From contig QXCR01000102.1 of NCBI GenBank assembly GCA_004380135.1, positions 124,001 through 188,000 of the forward strand: DNA of 64,000 nucleotides. Direction: 5' to 3'. The number at the start of each line of letters is the position of its first letter. Position 1 is the first letter of the stretch. The notes below the pieces were generated by a model. It worked only from the letters and a program-made list of their open reading frames with translations, searched no databases and had not been told where the DNA came from. This document shows positions 20,878 to 30,276 of this stretch, piece after piece. The position numbers and the translations under genes are program-made. The stretch comes from Stemphylium vesicarium (Eukaryota > Ascomycota > Dothideomycetes > Pleosporales > Pleosporaceae).

Positions 20878-21537
20878 ATGGCTCCTTCCATAGCTTCTTC
20901 AATTGGCGACAGTTCCCACCCAGCAACAGCCAAAAGTGTACCGCACCACAACATCCGCTTTCCCAGACTGAACAAAAAGTACTACAAGAGGTTTTGGCCA
21001 AAGTTTCTTCGGCGATCCAAAGACAAACCACGCGACGTAACATCGGCTGAACCGCTTGTCAGTCACATTTCGCCGCCTCTGATGTACATATCCGGCGTCA
21101 GCAACGACTTCACAACCGTAACTGGTCAATGGAAGCTGTGCGAAACTCAAGCTCCCGAGATGCGGGAGCAACAAAGGGCTATGCTTCATAGACTTTTCGC
21201 TGATGATCGGTCCACGCCACTCCTTTCATCTTATTACAAGATCGACACAGACGCGTTCTTAGCGAAGACGTCTACCGATGCCACCAACGGACACTCCCAT
21301 CTGTACCGTGGCTCCACCCAATCGATCGCCGAGATTCCTCCGCCATATACCAACCCCCACAATATTGCGCGAGATGGAAAGACAGAGGGCTGCGACCGCG
21401 CTCGTACGTTCGATACTTTTCTCGCAGAAGAACAGTTGGGCGAAGAGAGTCTGGTAGAAAGGGTCGAAGGACGTCGTCGGGACCGACTTTGGAAGTGGTT
21501 CAAGACCCGCCCTGGATACGCAAGTTCTACCAGGTAG
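20878..21537 (+). CDS. Unrecognised small basic protein
   Basis: A single exon encodes 219 aa and starts in a good fungal context (GCAATGGCT). The N-terminal third is basic (RFPRLNKKYYKRFWPKFLRRSKDK). The middle contains a hydrophilic block with several Tyr/Pro residues, and the C-terminus is charged and aromatic (EGRRRDRLWKWFKTRPGY). No signal peptide, transmembrane helix or catalytic motif is visible. The composition is protein-like and the ORF does not overlap another gene, so it is probably real, but no family was recognised. The preceding gene on the same strand is also unrecognised. Confidence 0.6.
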   Translation: MAPSIASSIGDSSHPATAKSVPHHNIRFPRLNKKYYKRFWPKFLRRSKDKPRDVTSAEPLVSHISPPLMYISGVSNDFTTVTGQWKLCETQAPEMREQQRAMLHRLFADDRSTPLLSSYYKIDTDAFLAKTSTDATNGHSHLYRGSTQSIAEIPPPYTNPHNIARDGKTEGCDRARTFDTFLAEEQLGEESLVERVEGRRRDRLWKWFKTRPGYASSTR

Positions 21538-21836
21538 ATCATCGAGTGCGAAAGACATCAAGATCCGAAGAGCCGAATAATTGGGACATCGCATAGGTTC
21601 TCATCTTGGTTCATATGAGTGTCTGCTGTTTTGCCCACGTCATTCAATGTCGCTGACGAATCTTCCAGTACGAGCATTCTCAGGGGTCATGTGCACCCTT
21701 GTTGCAAGAATTTCAGGTCAAAGTAAATGAATGCAAAGTCGCATGAGACGGATCAGCTTCGCAGTATTGCATTAGAGGGCGTGTGACTTTGTATGCGTGT
21801 TGTCCAGCCAGTGATATCGGATACGATGTCATCCTC

Positions 21837-22802
21837 TCATTGGGTCTTCCCTCCTCTCTGCTTCATTAGTGTTTCTCTTCTTTGTCGCATCCTCTCTTCC
21901 TCCGCTTCCAGCCATTCAAGCTCTCTTTTTCTCTGCGCTTCCACATGTGGCGATACTGCGTCGATCTTTGTTGGTTCGATTTCCGGTTCCCGTCCTTGCT
22001 CTTCCTCCGGCTCATGTCTACCAATTTTCGATGTGTGTTCCGTCTGCCCGTTGGGTAACTCATTTGGCCGAGGATCTTCCTTCAATTCGTGAGAGTCCCC
22101 CATCGCGTACTTGTACGAGGGTGAAGGATCCGCCTCCTGTACAACACCAACTCCAGGTAGTTCATGGTAGCCTGGATCGAATGCAGCGTATTTTTGACCG
22201 GAGTCACCGGCACCAGCAACCGTCTTTTCGTCCTCGGCCCTGGCATTCTCGTAATCATTGAAACCGCGAGCCGCAGACTTTGCTCGCTTTCTCCGCCGCC
22301 AAAAGAACCACCCTCCGATGATGAGAGCGAGAAGCGCTATGGCTCCCACGATAACCCCCGCGATTGCGCCACCTCCTAAACCTGTACTACTGTCTTCCGA
22401 CTGCGCTATTGGTACGGAAGCTTGCGCGCTTGTCGTGGGACTAGAACCCGCCGACAGAGAAGCCCCTGGGCTAGCGGACGACTCCGTCATGCTCAGCGAT
22501 TCTGTGGTACTCGACTCTCCCGGGAGATAAGTTGTGGAACGATCATATCGTAAGAGAATGTTTGGTGGCTCAGACATTAATGATACTTCGCTCCCCGAGA
22601 ACCGCCCCGTTTCCCCCGCAGTGATTGTTTCATCACCTGGAGGAACGAGCAGTCCACTGCGATGAGGTAATAATGTCAGCTCAACGTACCATGCGCCCGC
22701 ATACCCGGTGGTTGCTGTTATGTGGGTAGTCGGGCGGTCCTCCCACGTCACCACGAACCATGGGAATGGGTTTGGGGGACCTGATTCTCTTGGGATCTCC
22801 AT
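21837..22802 (-). CDS. Single-pass membrane protein with Ser/Thr-rich ectodomain
   Basis: The ORF encodes 321 aa. An N-terminal segment with conserved-looking aromatic residues (FPWFVVTW, GYAGAWYVEL) is followed by a Ser/Thr-rich stretch (about 88-140). A Gly-rich transmembrane helix follows at about 146-168 (GAIAGVIVGAIALLALIIGGWFFW), then a basic stop-transfer RRRKRAK. The cytosolic tail is acidic and ends in a charged helix (EAQRKRELEWLEAEEERMRQRRE). This is the layout of fungal wall-stress sensors and mucin-like surface proteins, but no WSC or Mid2 domain is evident. No signal peptide is encoded after the ATG at 22802. The frame reads on upstream (SFTCTER), so a short 5' exon carrying a leader may be missing. 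The start is therefore uncertain. Confidence 0.7.
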   Translation of the reverse strand: MEIPRESGPPNPFPWFVVTWEDRPTTHITATTGYAGAWYVELTLLPHRSGLLVPPGDETITAGETGRFSGSEVSLMSEPPNILLRYDRSTTYLPGESSTTESLSMTESSASPGASLSAGSSPTTSAQASVPIAQSEDSSTGLGGGAIAGVIVGAIALLALIIGGWFFWRRRKRAKSAARGFNDYENARAEDEKTVAGAGDSGQKYAAFDPGYHELPGVGVVQEADPSPSYKYAMGDSHELKEDPRPNELPNGQTEHTSKIGRHEPEEEQGREPEIEPTKIDAVSPHVEAQRKRELEWLEAEEERMRQRRETLMKQRGGKTQ

Positions 22803-23572
22803 TCTCTCCGTGCAAGTGAAGGAAATTCAAGCTTATGGGTAATAGCCTTTGACAATGGTCTAAAAGGGTGGGCAGATGGCAGCAGATACTAATGCGAGGC
22901 GAGAGCAGCCTTACCATAGGTACCTGCCCTGCTATGACCTCTCCTCCCTCTGATGGGGGGGGAAGGGGGGCACACCAAACAAGTCACCAGCACCTCTCCG
23001 CTCACATCATAGGCCAAAACAACAGCAGTAGCCTCAGACATGCATACCGCTTGCGTACGTTACCCCGCCTCTACCCAAGCTCGTCGCTCGTGTGATGTGC
23101 ACAACCCGTCAAAGAAAGAAGACAAGTCTGCGGCACAGTCAAGCGAAGCAGGCTGTGCAGGGCTACTAGCACCTCATTTGATGCAAAATTCATGGTTGCA
23201 TGAGTTCGGAACCTCTTTCGAGTAGGGCTCTACGTTGTCAAGTGGGGTCATGCAACTGTGCCGCAATTTGGGGGCCATGTTCGTTGAAGACTCGGAAAAG
23301 CTGCCAGCAGTAAGGGGCGAAGTAGAAGCGCAGGAAGGTGGCTGGGGACTATCTTGTGACGTTTTATGTGTGGCATTCTCTTTGAGTCGTGTATGCATTC
23401 CGTGGCGTTGACTACGTGTGGAGGAATGGAGGAGCGGATCGATGGTGTTACACAACACTAATCCCAACCCTTCTTCTTTTTCTTCTTCGAGCTTACTATT
23501 CCTAGTACAAATCTAATACCTCAAATTCCTCTAAGGAACCTTTTCTTCTACTTCCACCTCCACCTCCACCCC
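22803..23572. other. Intergenic, no clear gene
   Basis: About 770 bp. It may hide a leader exon of the membrane protein near 22920, where an ATG is followed directly by GTAAGG. It includes a G-rich run (gatggggggggaaggggggc near 22955) and, at 23540-23570, a short tct/cctcca-type pyrimidine repeat just beyond the cupin stop codon. Confidence 0.4.
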
Positions 23573-24114
23573 TCACAACTTCGCCCTCTCCTCCCTCCCC
23601 ACGAGATTCCCATGCGCCGCCCTAACCTCCCTCGTAACAGCATAAAACGCCATCCCGCTCGACTTGGTCGAGAACTGCACTTTAGACCCGACGTGGAAAA
23701 ACGCAAAATCCCCCGCCGTCAAGTGGTGCGTGATACCCGTTGCCTCGTCTAGGACATCAATCTGGCCGCTGAGGACGTACTTTGTTTCTTCAAAGGTGTA
23801 GTGCGCAGGTTTTGAGGGGCCGGCTTCGATTTTGTAGAAGCCTGAGGTTAGGTAGGTGGGTGTGTCGGTGGTTTGGGTGCGGATGCTAGGTGAGGATGTT
23901 AGATGGATGGGGTGGTGGTGGAGAAGGTGGAGGGAGGTTGATGGGGGCTTACGAGTGGAAATCTGCTACGGTTGCGTTGTCACCGGGGGGTAGCTGGATG
24001 AATTCGTGGCCTGCGCCTTTGATGACGGTGAGGGGGACGAGGGAGTCTGACACTGCGGTTGGTGAGGCGTGTTAGACTGTCCAACGAGCGTAGTACTTGG
24101 CGGCGCGACTTACT
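23573..24114 (-). CDS. EutQ-like cupin protein (start unresolved)
   Basis: Three exons can be joined: a 5' exon ending at 24114, 24052-23953 and 23885-23573. Introns are 24053-24113 (GTAAGT...CGCAG) and 23886-23952 (GTAAGC...CCTAG). They give a continuous reading of about 140 aa (SDSLVPLTVIKGAGHEF, then LPPGDNATVADFHS, IRTQTTDTPTYLTSGFY, HYTFEETKYVLSGQIDV and HHLTAGDFAFFHVGS). The two cupin motifs, with the typical E...Y.L.G and H.L..GD.....G patterns, place it with small cupins related to ethanolamine-utilisation EutQ. It has a single beta-barrel and no signal peptide. The 5' exon (KYFLLSKKINFE) matches where the family N-terminus should be but has no nearby ATG; the frame is open up to an ATG at 24369. 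A further 5' exon or that ATG may be the true start. The enzyme activity is unknown. Confidence 0.75.
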
Positions 24115-25234
24115 TTCGAAGTTGATTTTTTTTGACAGGAGGAAATACTTATCTTTCGACAATACAATTAAGGGCACTTTTAATTTATTATAAGAGCTGT
24201 TGGTTATGGTGGTTGTGGATCGTCTCCCCGCACGTGCAGTGCATGCGATAGTTGCCCTAATCGGGTAAGCCGTGCCTGACTTCCCAATGCACCTTCCACG
24301 AACGATGACTACGTAATCCACGATCCATTCAAACGCGGAGAAGGATATTACGGTCGCCGGCTGGCGCATTGTCTCTTGTAAAACGTCGCTGCTGGTTTCT
24401 TCTCACTTCTCACGCCTGACTCGCGACGGATCTGTCATGTCCTCGGAATCGAAACTATTATCAGGCCAGCGCGCGTTACAACACTCGCTGATAACTGATA
24501 TGAGATCTTTATTCCGGGTAAGGATGCGATTGCGCATTCATATTCATATCAGACGGCGTACTGCGAGGCATGAGAATCGATGCCTCAAGGCTGGAGCAAC
24601 TCACATCCGTTGTATCGCATCGCAGGCCAGTTGCGCCTGGTTCAGCTCTACCAGTCGGAAAGAGCCATTGTACCCTTCTTCTTTCTAGAAGGATCGCTTT
24701 TCATGAGAGTGCGACTACTAGCATACAACTTTTTCGAGGTGAGGGAAGGTACGTGCCTGCTGAAGATGGCAAGTAGAACACTTCATTACTTCATTTCAGG
24801 AAGCCTCGGATCAAGGAATGCCTGGAGCATGCGGTGCGCCTTCTTAGTTTTCGAGTTCTCAGCCAGCAACTTCTTTCCTAGTATCAATTGGACCAGACAC
24901 GGGATTCATGCGTATGCGTCTGCATCATCCTTCCAACATTCATCATACTCGCGGTATCGAACAGCTCGTCCACATCACGTACTATCCATCGTTATCGTAT
25001 ATCTTCAATCGCTCAATACACCATTCGAATAGGGAAATATCCTTTCAAATTCCTAGAGCGCACTGTTCGACTCGACCGGTTTCTCAACAGCGCACCTGGG
25101 AAATTGCGCATGCTGTATGCTTCTGGGCGTGATTCTCTGGAACTCGATCCCAGATCCAGACACGGTATGCTGTGTTCTCAAGGATTCACCGTTGATAGAG
25201 ACTAAATGGCAAGAAGGGTTTCAGGGGAGACGAG
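24115..25234. other. Intergenic, possible 5' end of the cupin gene
   Basis: About 1.1 kb. The minus frame from 24369 to 24115 is open into the cupin 5' exon and may be its N-terminus. Plus-strand ORFs at 24437-25205 overlap one another in three frames and lack protein-like features. Confidence 0.4.
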
Positions 25235-26558
25235 ATGTGGAGATTGGTGAAGAAGGGTGTGAAGGAAGTCAAGGGGGAGTGCAAGAAAGGAGCGCGTACC
25301 GTTGCTGAGAAGGTGTTTCCTCGTGGGCCTAATCTTTCAAGACGATCAGTGAAAAATGCACCACTTGGTAAGTGGATCCAGTTTGTCTTCTGCTAGTCTT
25401 CTACAGTGACTTGCCTGCTAGCCAAGCAGTGGCCAGGAACTCCCTCTCATAACTGTAGAGCTGAACTGAACTCTACATGCGATATCCATATCACTGACAT
25501 TGCATCATCTCCAGATACCCGGCCACCCCGACCAGTTCGACCAGACCCAACAGTCCGACCACCTCGAACAACCCGAGGCCTTTACGATGGAGATGAAGAC
25601 ACGCCCTTGGTAGATGTCCGCGCCCGTTTGCTTGGTGAGAATAATACCCAGCAAGATGATCGTCCGGCATCATCGCAGGGAGAATATTCTCCAGTGATAC
25701 CGCAGCAAGTAGATCCCTCAGCGTCGCGGCAAGAAACAGACTCCCCGGCAGCACCCCCAAAGTCTCCAACGCAGACACCGTCGCCACTGCAACAAGCGCA
25801 CGACGTCGAAGCTCGCCCGTCACGCAGGGTTCCCAGAGCCTCTGATCCTTATACAACTGAGCTATTAGACAAAGTGACTGTAGCCCTAAGTACTTCAATC
25901 CTAGACTATCTAGGAGCCTTATAAAACCAAACCGCAAATGCTTACAATACCCCCCACAGCCGAGGAAGCGAAGCATCAACAGCGCCTAGACGATTATCAC
26001 AAGCGTCTAGCCGAGTGGGAAGAGCGCGGAAACAAGCGACAACGAAAATGGAGCGAGAGAGAGAGGCAATACAGAGAAGAAGGAAGACCAAAGGACGGTC
26101 AAGGTTGGAGTAAAGAAAAATGTCTCCATTCGTCATTTTTCGAAACACGATGCTTACGTTTCTGATCACTCTAGTCGAAGAGGACATGCGCATGGCTAGA
26201 CTGCAAAAGGAGCGCGAAGACCGGGAAAGTGCGTCCACCCTTCTCCCTTTTCCCTTCTCCAGCCTACCTTCGAAACCAATATTTACAGCGATGTACAGAC
26301 GAGTACGAAGCTAGGCGTAGAATGTCACCGGATGAGTTAGCGCGCAGGTGGGCCGACGAGAGGCAGTGGGATGTATCATACGCGGACCAGTGGGAAGACG
26401 GCGACGAGGCAATCTGGCAGGGGCATATTAACAGGAGGAATGAGAGGAGGAGGGCCCAGGCGCGGAGAAGGTGGGAAGAGGAGGAGGAAAAGGAAGAGGC
26501 GGAGAGGTTGTCGCCGACGAGACTTCCTCCTACAGAGGAGCCGGTGGAATTTGTGTGA
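25235..26558 (+). CDS. Charged coiled-coil protein, five exons, unrecognised
   Basis: The model joins 25235-25367, 25515-25889, 25960-26103, 26175-26228 and 26299-26558, all introns in phase 1, for 321 aa. Every junction joins sequence of the same character and the total length is divisible by three. The third donor (GTTGGA) and the second (GTACTT) are weaker than usual. The N-terminus is Lys-rich (MWRLVKKGVKEVKGECKKG). A Pro/Arg-rich stretch (DTRPPRPVRPDPTVRPP) and a Gln/Ser/Pro-rich linker follow. The C-terminal half is almost all Glu/Arg/Lys/Gln (HQQRLDDYHKRLAEWEER, WSERERQYREEGRP, then RRRWEEEEEKEEAERL) and should form long coiled-coil or single alpha-helix. No catalytic motif, signal peptide or membrane segment is seen. 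The function is unknown. Confidence 0.6.
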
Positions 26559-26913
26559 TTGGACGTAGGGGCGTTTGGGTGTTGGCGATGGCCTCGTCAA
26601 GTTGGTGTGATGGGGTTTGGAGCGTTGTTGGATATTCAAATGATGATGTTCTTACAACAAATTCTGAGAAAGCGATCCAAAGACCTACCAAGCAACCAAG
26701 CATTCCTAACAGCAAAACAAGACAAATCTCATGTGCTCAACAACATGAACTCCCCAAAGTTATCCAAACGCGCATGCAACTGGCAAAACGCCGCCGAACA
26801 GCAAAAAAGACCCAAAAGGTAAAGACACCCAGATCATACAAACCGCCCGTGGAAAAAAAATCTAACAAACTCCCCCCTTCTTCTATGCAAATAACAAACC
26901 CCAGCAAAACCCC
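26559..26913. other. Convergent 3' ends
   Basis: This 355 bp stretch separates two genes that converge (coiled-coil protein, plus; HbrB, minus). It is A-rich on the plus strand near 26800-26900 and presumably holds both poly(A) regions. No coding signal was found. Confidence 0.5.
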
Positions 26914-29490
26914 TCAAGCCCCAACCCCCGGCACACTAACCCCACCAGCGGCCAAATTCAGTCCCCCACCGCGACTCCTGGGCCCCACAAACCCCTGTCT
27001 CTGCCGTCCCGTCCGTCCCCTGCCAAGCCAATTATACTTGAGTTCCTTATTGAGCCTCCCAATCTTGTCCTGGCTATCATCACTACTCTGCAGACTAACA
27101 AGCACCGACACGCACTGCAGCATGCGCCCCACGGTTTCCGTGACTTTTGTGCTATCCATTGGTTGTTGGCGGAGTGAAGCGGGGGGTAAGTTGGCATTGG
27201 AGTGAGCGTGGGAGGTAGGTGGAGGATGTAGATGCGCAATGGTAGGAGGGTGTTGGCTTGGATTTGACGAGAAGGAGCCCGCTGATGTATTCGACGTAGC
27301 GCGGGAGCGCGTGCTCGCAAAGGTGGAGGATGTGATACTAGTTGTTGACTCGAGATAGCCCGCTGAGCTCTGGGATGTCGAGTTTAGACTCCCCATTGCG
27401 GTGTCGTTTGCACTTCCCGCGGTACTGGGGCGGAGGGCATCGTGATGGGGGTGGTGGGGGTGTGGGATCGGGGACGGCGATTCCAAACCCGCGTTTAGAT
27501 TTTCGAGGGACAGGCGCGAGAAGATTGCCATGAGGGCTTCGTAGCGGGGCAGGATGACAATGTCGCGGAACATGAGGAGCGTTATGCGGCGCACCTCTAG
27601 CTCCCCGAGTATGGGTATGTTGCGGTGGTCGGGGCTCTTGGTGTTCATTTCGTCGGGCAGCATGACGCCCCAGAACTCGGCGGCTTGCGCGGAGGACATG
27701 ATGCCTGAGCCGCGGAACTCGAGGTCGAGGGGCAGGAAGACGGCTTGGAGGAAGGGGAGGATGGTGGTGAAGACTACGAGCCACATTTCTACTAGGTGTG
27801 GGATTAGGCGGTCGTCTGGGACGTGGCGTAGGGTTTGGTCGAGGGAGCCGAAACCCGTTTGGAGGAGCTCGTTTAGGTCTTCGATCAGGATGATGGGGGA
27901 GCGCTTGTGGATGCAGCGCTTGATGTGGACTGTGACAAGGGCGTTGAAATCTTCGACGGGGGGCCGTGGGTCTTCGCCTTCGAATATCAACAGGACTCTT
28001 GCTTTTAACAATGGCCATGCGTCGTCTGGTGATAGGCCATTGATTCCGAAAGAACTCCCAAGATGCAGCATCTCGGTGGTATGTGAGATGGTTTGTCCTG
28101 GGGTTGAATGGCTTGGAGTAGTGGTTATGCTGCTTGCCAAGTTCGGCCACTCTGATCTTTCTGTGCTAAAGGACTGGTTTCGCTCCCTGTGCGGCGGCTC
28201 CAACTGTGCATCCAAATATGCTGCCGCTTTCTCCTCCTTCTTCGCCCGCCTTAGGTGGCGCCCACCGTGTCTTAGATCCAACCCCGTCACAGAACCGGCA
28301 AAGGTACTCGAATGGCCTGGTGACGAAGGCGCGGCGAAAGAATAGAGCGGCTCGGGAGCGCTGGGGTTGGTCGGCTTCGAATTGCTACTTGCTGACGACA
28401 GCGGAAGAGCAAAGCCATCCTGGTCTTTCAGCTTGTGTTTTTGGCGTGATAAGAAATGGTGTTTGTGCTTCTCCTCTTTCCGTTCTGGCAATGAATCGTT
28501 TCGCGGGGGAACCAAAGTCGAGGTCGATGCGTTGGCCGAGGAGTATAGCGAAGCATTGGTGGAGTTGGCGGTCGGGTCGACCAAGCTGGTTGTTGAGCCC
28601 GCCATCATCATGCGATTCAACGCTTGGGAGCTATGAATGCCAATGCCAATCTTTCCTGGGGAAGGTAAAGCTTGGGTCTTGCTCTCTAGTCGATTATCCA
28701 CCTTGATGTTCTTGGGCTTGGAGGAGAACAGTTTCATCTTGCTCTTCCCTTCCTTTGGCTTCTGCAGGAGAAGATCGGGCGTGGATGACGGCTTCGGTGA
28801 GGCATGCGGCTGAGAGCCTTCTACGCCCGGTGAGTTTAGCGGACTCCGAGGAAAGGCTGCATTCGCAGCTGTTGTGGCAGCCATCCTGCCGCCGCCCACT
28901 CCGTTCTGGTAGGTCATCCCATTGGTCCTGAAAGTCACGCCCTGGGCAGGCGCCATCGGTGGACTTGTAGGCTGGCCTCGTTCGGCGGGCGCAGCGTCAT
29001 TGGGAGCGGGTATGGTGGTAGAGCGCTTGCGAAAATGCTGGGGGTTCGCAGCATAGGCGGCCTGGGCTGCAATCTGCGAAGCATTAAGGTGACTCTGCGG
29101 GGCCATGGCAATGTCCCTCTCACGCATGGAGCTCTCTTTCATGGAACTCAGGCTGGGTTCAAAGTAGCCCTGCGAGCGCTGCCGCGGCCGGTGGCCTATG
29201 TGGGCGACGATGTGACCCTGGCTCTGTGTTGCATCGCGTACAATGGCCGGGCGCGAGTAGTTCTGTGCAGGCTGGGGCGCAGACGGTGGGACAGCAGAGC
29301 GCGCCTCTCCCGACGTCGGCGACTTTGCGGACGAGGGCGAGAGGGCCGATGCGGGCAGCGGAGAGCGTCGTTGCTGCTGCAGCGTGGCCTGGGAGTCGTC
29401 CGAGTCGGAGTCGTCGAAAGCGACAGGGCGGCGGATCGTGGGCGTGGCTGGAGGGGGTGAGGACGAGGGCATGACGGGCGGCCGTGGCAC
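26914..29490 (-). CDS. hbrB: HbrB-like TORC2 subunit (Bit61/PRR5 family)
   Basis: A single exon encodes 858 aa. The first ~460 residues are low-complexity Ser/Pro/Ala/Gln and probably disordered. The HbrB domain spans about 470-670 and contains VEDFNALVTVHIKRC, LIEDLNELLQTGFGSLDQTL, VPDDRLIPHLVEMW and FLQAVFLPLDLEFRGSG. It is followed by a His/Pro/Ser-rich insert and a final conserved helix (about 770-830, KVTETVGRMLQCVSVLVSLQ). The family includes yeast Bit61/Bit2 and human PRR5/Protor, non-catalytic TOR complex 2 subunits; Aspergillus HbrB is required for hyphal branching control. The length fits filamentous fungal orthologues, which carry long disordered arms. The gene is divergent from GON7 over a 458 bp spacer. 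Confidence 0.93.
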   Translation of the reverse strand: MPRPPVMPSSSPPPATPTIRRPVAFDDSDSDDSQATLQQQRRSPLPASALSPSSAKSPTSGEARSAVPPSAPQPAQNYSRPAIVRDATQSQGHIVAHIGHRPRQRSQGYFEPSLSSMKESSMRERDIAMAPQSHLNASQIAAQAAYAANPQHFRKRSTTIPAPNDAAPAERGQPTSPPMAPAQGVTFRTNGMTYQNGVGGGRMAATTAANAAFPRSPLNSPGVEGSQPHASPKPSSTPDLLLQKPKEGKSKMKLFSSKPKNIKVDNRLESKTQALPSPGKIGIGIHSSQALNRMMMAGSTTSLVDPTANSTNASLYSSANASTSTLVPPRNDSLPERKEEKHKHHFLSRQKHKLKDQDGFALPLSSASSNSKPTNPSAPEPLYSFAAPSSPGHSSTFAGSVTGLDLRHGGRHLRRAKKEEKAAAYLDAQLEPPHRERNQSFSTERSEWPNLASSITTTPSHSTPGQTISHTTEMLHLGSSFGINGLSPDDAWPLLKARVLLIFEGEDPRPPVEDFNALVTVHIKRCIHKRSPIILIEDLNELLQTGFGSLDQTLRHVPDDRLIPHLVEMWLVVFTTILPFLQAVFLPLDLEFRGSGIMSSAQAAEFWGVMLPDEMNTKSPDHRNIPILGELEVRRITLLMFRDIVILPRYEALMAIFSRLSLENLNAGLESPSPIPHPHHPHHDALRPSTAGSANDTAMGSLNSTSQSSAGYLESTTSITSSTFASTRSRATSNTSAGSFSSNPSQHPPTIAHLHPPPTSHAHSNANLPPASLRQQPMDSTKVTETVGRMLQCVSVLVSLQSSDDSQDKIGRLNKELKYNWLGRGRTGRQRQGFVGPRSRGGGLNLAAGGVSVPGVGA

Positions 29491-29948
29491 TCCAGGCCCG
29501 TTCGTATTACGGCGGCGGGTTGCTTTTGCGATAATGTGGCTGCTTGCAGGGACAAGGTACGAGATGTGCGGCGGTGCGGCGGTGCGGCGGCGGTATGAAT
29601 GTATTCGACGGGGCGCGCAAAATCAAGGGCGCAAAGAAAATGAGTCGTAGTAGTCCAGTGCTCTCATGGCCAGCATGGAGAGGGTAGCAGATACAGCGCT
29701 ATACAAGCATTGAATGAAGTCGTGGGAAGAGTTGACTGACGTCCACCCACAACTGTTGTTGTTCCATACGCCGTTGATTGATCGGCACATGGTCGTGGCC
29801 GTGCTGTCTCCACAAGGCTTTCGCCGCTAAACCCCGCCAACCCTACTTTCACTCATGCTTCTTTCCACTACTCCGACTTGCATTCACCCCCCAAGCTGGA
29901 TTAAGCATCCTCGAATACCATCAACCCCCCCCACATACTTTATGCGCC
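29491..29948. promoter_or_regulatory. Bidirectional promoter between hbrB and GON7
   Basis: This 458 bp spacer separates divergent start codons. The stretch just upstream of the GON7 ATG is CT-rich and T-poor on the other strand (ccctactttcactcatgctt, catcaaccccccccacatac). The half near hbrB is GC-rich with a repeated cggcggtgcgg motif around 29570-29590. No specific factor site is claimed. Confidence 0.4.
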
Positions 29949-30203
29949 ATGCCTTCTCTAGTAGCTACCTACGCCTCTCCAAATTCTCCCTCCAAGACAT
30001 TCTCCTCCGGACTCCCCGCGCTATCCTCACCAGCACCAACAACCTCCGATCGCGTCGAATACCTCGCTGAGCTCTCATCCTCGCTCAAGAATATGCAAAA
30101 AGACATCAACGAGTTTCTGACCCAGAAAATGGCCGATGACAAGGCCGCCGACGACGCCAAGGACGAGGAGACGTACGGCGAGGAGGTTGTCGACGAGGAC
30201 TGA
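29949..30203 (+). CDS. GON7: KEOPS/EKC complex subunit Gon7
   Basis: This small single-exon gene encodes 84 aa from the ATG at 29949. The sequence follows the fungal GON7 pattern: an N-terminal ATYASPNSPSKTFSSGLP, a central helix (DRVEYLAELSSSLKNMQKDINEFLTQKMADDKA) and an acidic tail (DEETYGEEVVDED). Gon7 is a mostly disordered partner of Pcc1 in KEOPS, the complex that makes the t6A37 modification of ANN-decoding tRNAs with Kae1 and Bud32, and that also affects telomeres and transcription. Its small size and fast divergence mean it is often missed. The stop lies 73 bp from the convergent VPS39 stop. Confidence 0.85.
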   Translation: MPSLVATYASPNSPSKTFSSGLPALSSPAPTTSDRVEYLAELSSSLKNMQKDINEFLTQKMADDKAADDAKDEETYGEEVVDED

Positions 30204-30276
30204 GTGTGCACGAGATAATTGATACGATTAACGGGTATCGACGTAAGCTACCATGACTCAATGACCACCTTCTTCT

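Noticed and set aside
24437..25205. Overlapping plus-strand ORFs of up to 150 codons
   Set aside because: Three frames are open together, with no motif and no plausible start context; no splice model improved them.
27338..28150. 270-codon minus-strand Arg/Pro-rich ORF
   Set aside because: It is another frame of the hbrB gene; its Arg/Pro/His bias comes from that gene's GC-rich codons.
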